Shown here: one piece after another, positions 4,553 through 9,975 of the stretch
Numbering within the stretch: the first letter of the stretch is position 1
Layout of the letters: each line of letters opens with the position of its first letter
Source of the DNA: an uncultured Clostridia bacterium
Lineage (GTDB): Bacteria > Bacillota > Clostridia > Oscillospirales > Oscillospiraceae
Length of the DNA: 9,975 nucleotides
Direction: 5' to 3'
Assembly (NCBI GenBank): GCA_947177115.1
Contig: CAMWTG010000084.1
Span: forward strand, 1 to 9,975
Notes under the pieces: generated by a model
What the model saw: only the letters and a program-made list of their open reading frames with translations
Database searches by the model: none
Told to the model about the DNA's origin: nothing
Position numbers and translations under genes: made by a program

Positions 4553-7500
4553 TTAATAGCCCGTCCGGGGCAGGGTGGTGGGCTTGCCGTAGATGGTCGT
4601 TACCCAGCGGGAAACAGCCTGAATCCACTCGCCGTTATACACGCCGCCCACATCGGCCTTGTTCACGAAGGAACCAGCGGGGAGGCCGGGTCTGGCGTTG
4701 CAGTAGATATAGGGCTTTTCCACCTGCGAGAAGCCAGCGGGCGCCTGCCCGAACACAAACATGATCTCGGTCACGCGCTCATTGGAGGCCAGCCCAAGGG
4801 CCACGGGGGACGCGGCCAGGGTATAGTTCTTCTGTGTACTCAGGTTGTCGGCCAAGGTTTGGTACTCGCCGCCGTTGACGCGGTACACGATCTTATAGCT
4901 GCCGGGGTAGTTGTAAGTGCCGGTCACGACCTTATCCAGAATGACCTCGGCGGGCAGGGTATCCCTCCAATAGAAGCTGTCCAGCCGGACATTGGAGGTG
5001 TTGGCAATCCCAGAGAACATATAGCGCACCGGCTGGCCGCCCATGACCTCCTTGGGGCCAGTCTTGGTAATGGCAACGCCGGTAGTCAGGGACTTGTTTG
5101 TGACCTCAAAGGTGAGGATTTGCCCCTTATGCTCCAGATAGGCGTTGAGAACTGTATCGTTCACACCGTAGTTGTCCGGGGCCTTGACCTCCTTGATGGT
5201 GTAGCGGCCCAGCGGGAGGGGCTTGGAAACCGCCAGCCCCCGGCTGTCGCTCTTGATGGTGTCCACCACATTATTGGCCTTATCGTAAATCTCAAAGACC
5301 GCGCCGGACAGAAGCGTCCCCTCCGGCAGACCGTTGGTGGGATTGTAGTCCGCGGATTTCTTGATGATCTGGATTTGTGCGGTGATGGGGGTATTCTTCC
5401 ACTCCACCAGAGTAGTTTCCCCAGCGGTCACATACACCGTTTTCATCTGCGTGTCCACAATGTAGCCCTCATTCTCCAGTTCACGGAGATAGTACCGCCC
5501 GGAGGTGGTCAGCCCCTCAATATAGACATAACCGCTGTTGTCGCTGGTGTACTGACCGATGGGGGTATTGCTGGCGTCATACAGCAGGAAGGAAACACCA
5601 TAAATCCCCTTGCCGGTCACGCTGTCGGTCTTGTGAATCAAAATGCCGCTGAAGGGCTTGTTGGTTACGGTCAGCGTAGTGGTTTTGCCATCCGCCACGG
5701 TAAAGTAGTGGGGAGTGCTGTCCAGCTTGAAGCCCTGCGCCGCCTCGGTTTCCACAGCGTAGTAGTCACCGGCGTCCAGGTCCAGGTGGGTGCGGCCCTG
5801 CTTATCCGTGGTGATGGTGTCCACCAGAGCGCCGTCCATCTTCCTGATCTCAAAAGTAGTGCCGGGGATGCGCCGGGTGGTGTCGCTCTCGGAGACCTTA
5901 ATAAGCTCCAGCCCGCCCTCGGCCTTGTTGAAGAAGGTCAGGGTCTGGGCCGCTCCCTGCTTGATGAGGATGGACTGCGGCGTGGTGTCCAGCACATAGC
6001 CGCTGGCGGTTTTGGTCTCCTTGGCGGTGATGGTGACGCCGGGGGTCAGGTCGGTGATAACAATGCGTCCATTTTTATCGGTCACATACTCACCGTTATT
6101 CGGCCCCACATACTGACCGCTGGAATCGGTGACAAGGAAGGTCACGCCCTGGATGGGGGTAGTGGTGCCATCCACATACTTCTGGATGGTCAACGTCTGC
6201 TGGGGCGAATTGTAAAAGGTGAGGGTCTGCGTGTCTGCCGGATTGACGGTGACGGTCTGCGTCCGGGTGGCCTCGTCAATGGTGTAGCCGGGAATCGTCC
6301 GGGTCTCCCTGGCAACGATAGTGCCGGTCACGCCGGAAATGCGGATTTCGCCGTTTGCATCGGTGGTATAGAGGCCGTTGCTGGACAGATGGCCGTTGGC
6401 GTTGTCCACATAGCCGCCGCCAGCGTAGGTCAGTTCAAATTCCACGCCTGCCAGCGGCTGCTTGGTGACGGAATCCAGCTTTCGGATCACCAGCTCGCCC
6501 GCCCGCTGGTTCCAGAAGGTCAGTTCAGGGGCCTGGGGGCCTGCGGTGATCTTCACCGTCTTGGGCGTGCCGTCCAAAACAAAACCGTCCACCGTCTTGA
6601 TCTCGCGGGCGGTGATGGAAGTGCCGGGTTCCAGCCCCTCAATCACAATTTCACCCGCAGCGTTGGTGTAAAATACGCCATCGCCAGGGCCAACCGCCGC
6701 GCCGGTGCTGTCCGTAATTTTGAACGCAACACCCGCCAGCGGCTCATTCTGTGTCCCCTCAATGTATTTGTGAATCGTGAGGGTCATTTTGGGGTCATTC
6801 TCAAAGGTCAGATCGTTGCCGCCGCTGGTTCCGTCATTGTTCCCGATGTTGGTTCCGCCGCCGCCCACGCCGCTGGTCAGGCTGTTGGTTCCATTCTTCA
6901 CAATGATGGTTTTGGGAGTTGTGTCCAGAACGTACCCGCTGGGGACCTTGCTCTCACTGACTACTATGGTGCTGCCCGGAACGAGGCCGGATACCGTCAC
7001 CGTGCCGTCCTTCCCTGTGGTGTAGCGGCCCAGCACAGTGCCGTTACCGTCCTTCACTGTAAATTCAGTTCCAGGAACGGGCTTTCCGCTCACAGAATCC
7101 AGCTTGGTCAGGGTCAAGCTGCAAAGAGGCTCATTGAGGAAGGTGAGGGTCTGCGTATCATCCGGGTTGACGGTGACGGTCTGCGTCTGCGTGGACTGGT
7201 CGATCACATAGCCGGGAGCGGCCTTGACCTCTTTCGCTACAATCGTGCCGGTCACGCCGGAGATGCGGATTTCCCCGTTGGCATCGGTGGTATAGAGGCC
7301 GTTGGAGGACAGATGTCCGTTGTCATTGTCCACATAGCCGCCGGAGGCATACGTCAACTGGAACTGAGCGCCGGAGATGAGAGCGCCGGTCACGCTGTCC
7401 TTTTTCTGGATAACAAGAGAACCGGCCCGCTTGTTCCAGAAGGTAAGTTGCTGTACGGTCCCGCCCTTGATAAGAATATCCTGGGGCGTTCCATCCAGCA

Positions 7501-9975
7501 CGAAGCCCTCCACGGTCTTGATTTCTCTGGCAATCACCGTGGTTCCGGGTTCGATGCCGTCCAGCACAATCTCGCCAGCCTTGTCGGTGTAGTAGGTTCC
7601 ATCGTCTGGGCCGACTGCGGCCCCGCTGCCGTCTACTACTTTGAACGCTACGCCGGACAGCGGCTCATTTTCCGTCCCCTCAATGAACTTTCGGATAATA
7701 AGGGTGGTTCCAGGCTCATTGTCAAAAATCAGGCTGTTGGAAATGCCGGATTTCACCACAATGCTTTTGGGCGTCTCGTCCAGAATATAGCCGGTAGGGG
7801 CCTTGGTTTCAGACACCATGATCGTGCTGCCAGGTTCCAGACCGGAGACGATCACGGTTCCGTCTGTCCCGGTTTTGTAAATGCCATTGGTGGGACCGAC
7901 CGCGTGACCTTCACTGTCCCGGACGATAAATTCAGCGTTCGCCAGGGACTTGCGTGTCACGGCATCCCGCTTGGTGATGGTCAGGGTGGCCTTGGGAGTG
8001 TTGGTGATGATGACCGTCTGCGTGTCCCCGTTGGCCCCGATCACCACATTCGTGCTGGGGGCATCCATAACGTACCCTGCCGGGGCCTTGGTTTCGGTCA
8101 GCACATAAGCACCGGGGGCCAGATTACTGATACGGATTTCTCCGCTGCTGTCGGTGGTAAACAGACCATTTTGGGTCAAGGTGGACGTGCCGATCACGCC
8201 GTCTAAACCGACCTCACAGCCCGCCGCCGTGGTGACGCGGAACTCCGCGCCGGGGAGGGGCTGGCCGGTGATGCTGTCCCGCTTCTGAATAATCAGGGAA
8301 CCGCGGGGCTGGTTCTTAAAGGTCAGGGTGACGGTGCGGCCCGCCTGGATTTGGATGGTCTGGCTCTGCGTGTCGATGATGAATCCAGCAGGGGCGCGGG
8401 TTTCGGTGACGATCACGCTCTTGCCCGGTTTCAGCCCGGTAATGCGGATTTCCCCGTTTTCATCCGTTCTGAAAATGCCGTTGGAATCCCCAATCAGAGT
8501 GCCATCCGCATACATGACCTTGAACTCCGCGTTCTGCAAGGTTACAGAGGGATTGACGGAGCATACCTTTCTAATAAGAAGTTGGCCGTCCGGGGCATTG
8601 TCAAAACGGACAGTAATGACGCTCTGCGTCCCATTATCAGAGATATAGACTGTTTCAGAGGCATTGATGATGCTGTACCCGTCAGCGGGGTCCACCTCCT
8701 CCACGATATAAGTGCCGCTTTTCAGTCCTGTCCAGATGCAGGTCCCATTTTTCCCCGTCACCTTCTGGCCGATTACAGTGCCGCCCGTGCCGGAAGTGCC
8801 GCCCAAAAAGCGAAGCTGGAAGGTGCAGCCGGGGAGGGCCTCATGGGTCACGCTGTCATACTTTTCCACGATAATTCCATTCAGCGGCTCATTCTGGAAT
8901 GTGACGGTTTTGCTCTCGCCGCCGTGGAGAATGACCTTCTGCGTGGTCGGCTCCTTCATCTGAAAACCGGGGGCCGGGGCAACCTCGGTAATGGTGTACT
9001 CGCCGGGGTACAGCCGCTTGCCCTGTTCATGCAGCTTGATTTCGCCGTTGGCGTCCGAAAAAAGATAACCGAAGTCCACCGAAGCGGGAGCGTCCGCCGC
9101 CTCGCCGTTGCTGGTGTAGGTAACGTGGAATTTTGCCCCCTCAATGGGAGCGCCCGCAACAGAATCCTCTTTGAAGATGGTCAGCTCCGGGGCCTTGTGA
9201 TTCTTGAATACCACGGTCTTTTCATCGCCAGGATTCAGAGAAACGGTCTGTACCCGGTCTGCGTCCTTGTCCGGCAGATAGTAGGGCGCGGGGACGGATT
9301 TCTCGGTAATGCGGTAAGTGCCGGGGTCCACCCGCAGAGAAACCGTGCCGTCCGCGCCGGTAGTCACATCATGCTGATAGTCGCTGTTGATGCCCTCCAC
9401 GGTCAGCACCGTTCCGGGGACCGGATCGCCGCTGATGGCGTCCACCTTGGAGATGGTGAGCAGGGGCTTCTTGCTGTTCTTGAAAATCAGCGTCTTTTCA
9501 TCGCCGCCGTTCAGGGAGATGGTCTGGGTCCGGTCGGCCTCATCCTCCGGCAGACAGTAGGGAGCGGGGACAGATTTCTCAGTCACCCGGTAGCTGCCGG
9601 GGGCAACGCGCAGGGTGGCAAAGCCATCCGCCTCGGTGGTCACATCGTGGCGGTAGTCGCTGTCGATGCCCTCCACGGTGAACACCGTGCCGGGGATAGG
9701 GGTGTTGGTCCCCTGCTCCACCTTGGAGATTTTCAAAACAGGCTGCTTCAGATTGTCAAAAATCAGCTCCCGGTTCTCGCCGGGTCCCAGGTAGATGGTC
9801 TGCATGGGTTCCTCGCCCACCACATAGGGGTCGGGGACGGACTTCTCGACCACCTCATAGCTGTCCACGGGGATGTTGGAGAGAACCGCCCTGCCGTCCG
9901 GCCCGGTGGTCACATCGTTATGGTAGCCGTAGTGGATGCCCTTGATTTCAAAGACCGTGCCGGGAATGACTTCCT
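4553..9975 (-). CDS. Giant Cna-B/SpaA repeat surface protein, 5' end outside the window
   Basis: The window holds about 1,806 codons of an open frame that continues past the right edge; GTG at 9913 is an internal valine inside a repeat, not the start, because upstream bases read EVIPGTVFEIKGIHYGYHND in frame. The protein is about 17 tandem Cna-B/SpaA prealbumin-like domains of about 85-110 residues. Each complete one shows the isopeptide triad: Lys in the first strand (as in LTITKRD), Glu in the middle (YVLTETKAP) and Asn in the last strand (LTFKNQ). A different, about 177-residue C-terminal domain (from VAITKTGPKEVMGGQP) follows. The chain ends PTTLPRTGY-stop: a sortase-type motif without hydrophobic helix or basic tail. 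It is probably an exported, protease-resistant stalk or adhesin carried by the element; no sortase or signal peptide is visible here. Confidence 0.93.
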   Translation of the reverse strand, partial: EVIPGTVFEIKGIHYGYHNDVTTGPDGRAVLSNIPVDSYEVVEKSVPDPYVVGEEPMQTIYLGPGENRELIFDNLKQPVLKISKVEQGTNTPIPGTVFTVEGIDSDYRHDVTTEADGFATLRVAPGSYRVTEKSVPAPYCLPEDEADRTQTISLNGGDEKTLIFKNSKKPLLTISKVDAISGDPVPGTVLTVEGINSDYQHDVTTGADGTVSLRVDPGTYRITEKSVPAPYYLPDKDADRVQTVSLNPGDEKTVVFKNHKAPELTIFKEDSVAGAPIEGAKFHVTYTSNGEAADAPASVDFGYLFSDANGEIKLHEQGKRLYPGEYTITEVAPAPGFQMKEPTTQKVILHGGESKTVTFQNEPLNGIIVEKYDSVTHEALPGCTFQLRFLGGTSGTGGTVIGQKVTGKNGTCIWTGLKSGTYIVEEVDPADGYSIINASETVYISDNGTQSVITVRFDNAPDGQLLIRKVCSVNPSVTLQNAEFKVMYADGTLIGDSNGIFRTDENGEIRITGLKPGKSVIVTETRAPAGFIIDTQSQTIQIQAGRTVTLTFKNQPRGSLIIQKRDSITGQPLPGAEFRVTTAAGCEVGLDGVIGTSTLTQNGLFTTDSSGEIRISNLAPGAYVLTETKAPAGYVMDAPSTNVVIGANGDTQTVIITNTPKATLTITKRDAVTRKSLANAEFIVRDSEGHAVGPTNGIYKTGTDGTVIVSGLEPGSTIMVSETKAPTGYILDETPKSIVVKSGISNSLIFDNEPGTTLIIRKFIEGTENEPLSGVAFKVVDGSGAAVGPDDGTYYTDKAGEIVLDGIEPGTTVIAREIKTVEGFVLDGTPQDILIKGGTVQQLTFWNKRAGSLVIQKKDSVTGALISGAQFQLTYASGGYVDNDNGHLSSNGLYTTDANGEIRISGVTGTIVAKEVKAAPGYVIDQSTQTQTVTVNPDDTQTLTFLNEPLCSLTLTKLDSVSGKPVPGTEFTVKDGNGTVLGRYTTGKDGTVTVSGLVPGSTIVVSESKVPSGYVLDTTPKTIIVKNGTNSLTSGVGGGGTNIGNNDGTSGGNDLTFENDPKMTLTIHKYIEGTQNEPLAGVAFKITDSTGAAVGPGDGVFYTNAAGEIVIEGLEPGTSITAREIKTVDGFVLDGTPKTVKITAGPQAPELTFWNQRAGELVIRKLDSVTKQPLAGVEFELTYAGGGYVDNANGHLSSNGLYTTDANGEIRISGVTGTIVARETRTIPGYTIDEATRTQTVTVNPADTQTLTFYNSPQQTLTIQKYVDGTTTPIQGVTFLVTDSSGQYVGPNNGEYVTDKNGRIVITDLTPGVTITAKETKTASGYVLDTTPQSILIKQGAAQTLTFFNKAEGGLELIKVSESDTTRRIPGTTFEIRKMDGALVDTITTDKQGRTHLDLDAGDYYAVETEAAQGFKLDSTPHYFTVADGKTTTLTVTNKPFSGILIHKTDSVTGKGIYGVSFLLYDASNTPIGQYTSDNSGYVYIEGLTTSGRYYLRELENEGYIVDTQMKTVYVTAGETTLVEWKNTPITAQIQIIKKSADYNPTNGLPEGTLLSGAVFEIYDKANNVVDTIKSDSRGLAVSKPLPLGRYTIKEVKAPDNYGVNDTVLNAYLEHKGQILTFEVTNKSLTTGVAITKTGPKEVMGGQPVRYMFSGIANTSNVRLDSFYWRDTLPAEVILDKVVTGTYNYPGSYKIVYRVNGGEYQTLADNLSTQKNYTLAASPVALGLASNERVTEIMFVFGQAPAGFSQVEKPYIYCNARPGLPAGSFVNKADVGGVYNGEWIQAVSRWVTTIYGKPTTLPRTGY
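4556..4573 (-). other. C-terminal LPRTG-Y motif without membrane anchor
   Basis: The last six codons encode Leu-Pro-Arg-Thr-Gly-Tyr and are followed by TAA at 4555-4553. The sortase recognition pattern LPxTG is complete, but the usual hydrophobic segment and positively charged tail are absent. Reading the three frames past the stop does not restore a hydrophobic tail before the terminator. Confidence 0.85.
6195..7122 (-). repeat. Three-domain block, copy B of an internal duplication
   Basis: The three Cna-B domains here correspond in order to the three at 7122-7990. The middle ones share AFK, AAVGP, AGEIV, EPGT, AREIKTV and GFVLDGTP. The last ones share GGYVDN-NGHLSSNGLYTTDA and NGEIRISGVTGTIVA. 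DNA at 6338-6422 and 7258-7342 is nearly the same. This points to duplication of a three-domain block followed by divergence. Confidence 0.8.
6811..6885 (-). other. Gly/Asn-rich insertion inside one Cna-B domain
   Basis: A stretch of about 24 residues (SLTSGVGGGGTNIGNN followed by DGTSGGND) lies just before the final strand LTFEND of the domain that starts near 7122. No other domain in the window has it. It looks like a flexible loop placed between the last two strands, where it need not disturb the Lys-Asn bond. Confidence 0.75.
7122..7990 (-). repeat. Three-domain block, copy A of an internal duplication
   Basis: Partner of the block at 6195-7122, in the same order and orientation. The last domain of each block is the best conserved, the first the least. 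This copy lacks the Gly/Asn-rich insertion found in copy B at 6811-6885. Confidence 0.8.

Larger units (their letters stand above)
5087..9975 (-). repeat. Tandem Cna-B domain repeats (about 17 units)
   Basis: Approximate domain starts on the minus strand, judged from the first-strand Lys motif, are 9745, 9465, 9192, 8880, 8588, 8306, 7990, 7708, 7423, 7122, 6787, 6496, 6195, 5914, 5652 and 5383, with one partial unit at the right edge. The first three units are a subgroup sharing D/GYxHDVTT and EKSVPxPY, about 90 residues each. Later units carry GEIRISGL and ETKAPxGYxxD signatures. Units differ too much in DNA for easy slippage, except the duplicated blocks listed separately. Confidence 0.88.

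Noticed and set aside
4530..4575. TTGACT on the plus strand in the gap after the surface-protein gene, as a possible promoter.
   Set aside because: No -10 element lies at a proper distance, and no plus-strand gene follows.
4553..4600. A frameshift hiding a hydrophobic anchor after LPRTG.
   Set aside because: All three frames past the stop were read as far as the terminator, and none encodes a hydrophobic stretch with a basic tail.
4467..4628. N-terminal extension of the PP-loop gene to the ATG near 4628.
   Set aside because: The added residues come from the end of the surface-protein gene and from the terminator hairpin, look nothing like the family, and lack a ribosome binding site. The strong site at 4476-4472 marks a later start.
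4859..8206. A plus-strand open frame of 1,115 codons opposite the surface protein gene.
   Set aside because: It is the antisense of the repeat array, where biased codon use leaves few stops on the other strand. It has no ribosome binding site, and its residues show only the mirrored repeat pattern.

Overview
This window reads as part of an integrative and conjugative element (ICE) of the Tn1549/CTn type from a fairly GC-rich Clostridia-class Firmicute, probably a gut Oscillospiraceae or Lachnospiraceae relative. The basis is the gene set and order (PcfB-like protein, VirD4/TraG coupling ATPase, Maff2 membrane protein, start of a TrbL/VirB6-like protein), strong AGGAGG Shine-Dalgarno sites, and a giant Cna-B surface protein. 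All supported genes lie on the minus strand, so transcription runs from the right edge to the left. I see no plus-strand gene, tRNA, rRNA, CRISPR array, insertion sequence, integrase or oriT.

Region by region, in transcription order: (1) 9975-4553, the 3' 5.4 kb of a giant repetitive surface protein: about 17 tandem Cna-B/SpaA (isopeptide-type) domains, a different C-terminal domain, and a final LPRTG-Y at the very C-terminus. It is open at the right edge, so the signal peptide and N-terminus are not seen. (2) 4520-4485, a strong intrinsic terminator. (3) 4466-3681, a PP-loop/PAPS-reductase-family protein whose only well-placed start codon is ATA, directly downstream of a perfect ribosome binding site. 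(4) 3684-3211, an XRE-type helix-turn-helix regulator, overlapping the previous gene by GTGA. (5) 3207-2779, a small protein I do not recognise. (6) 2742-2266, a PcfB (DUF3801)-family protein. (7) 2269-494, the type IV secretion coupling ATPase VirD4/TraG, again overlapping by GTGA. (8) 507-364, a compact regulatory interval: a terminator hairpin overlapping the virD4 stop, an 18-codon ORF with a good ribosome binding site, and a second terminator-like hairpin whose 5' arm lies inside that small ORF. (9) 311-93, Maff2 family membrane protein. (10) 76-1, the first 25 codons of a TrbL/VirB6-like membrane protein, cut by the left edge.

Working together: the coupling ATPase with the PcfB-like protein would bring relaxase-bound DNA to the transfer channel, whose membrane parts begin with Maff2 and TrbL. 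The regulator and PP-loop enzyme are translationally coupled to each other and sit in the same transcription unit. The giant surface protein may mediate cell contact or host adhesion. The signals that most deserve checking are the possible leader-peptide attenuator between virD4 and maff2, the ATA start of the PP-loop gene, and the LPRTG-Y end that lacks a membrane anchor.
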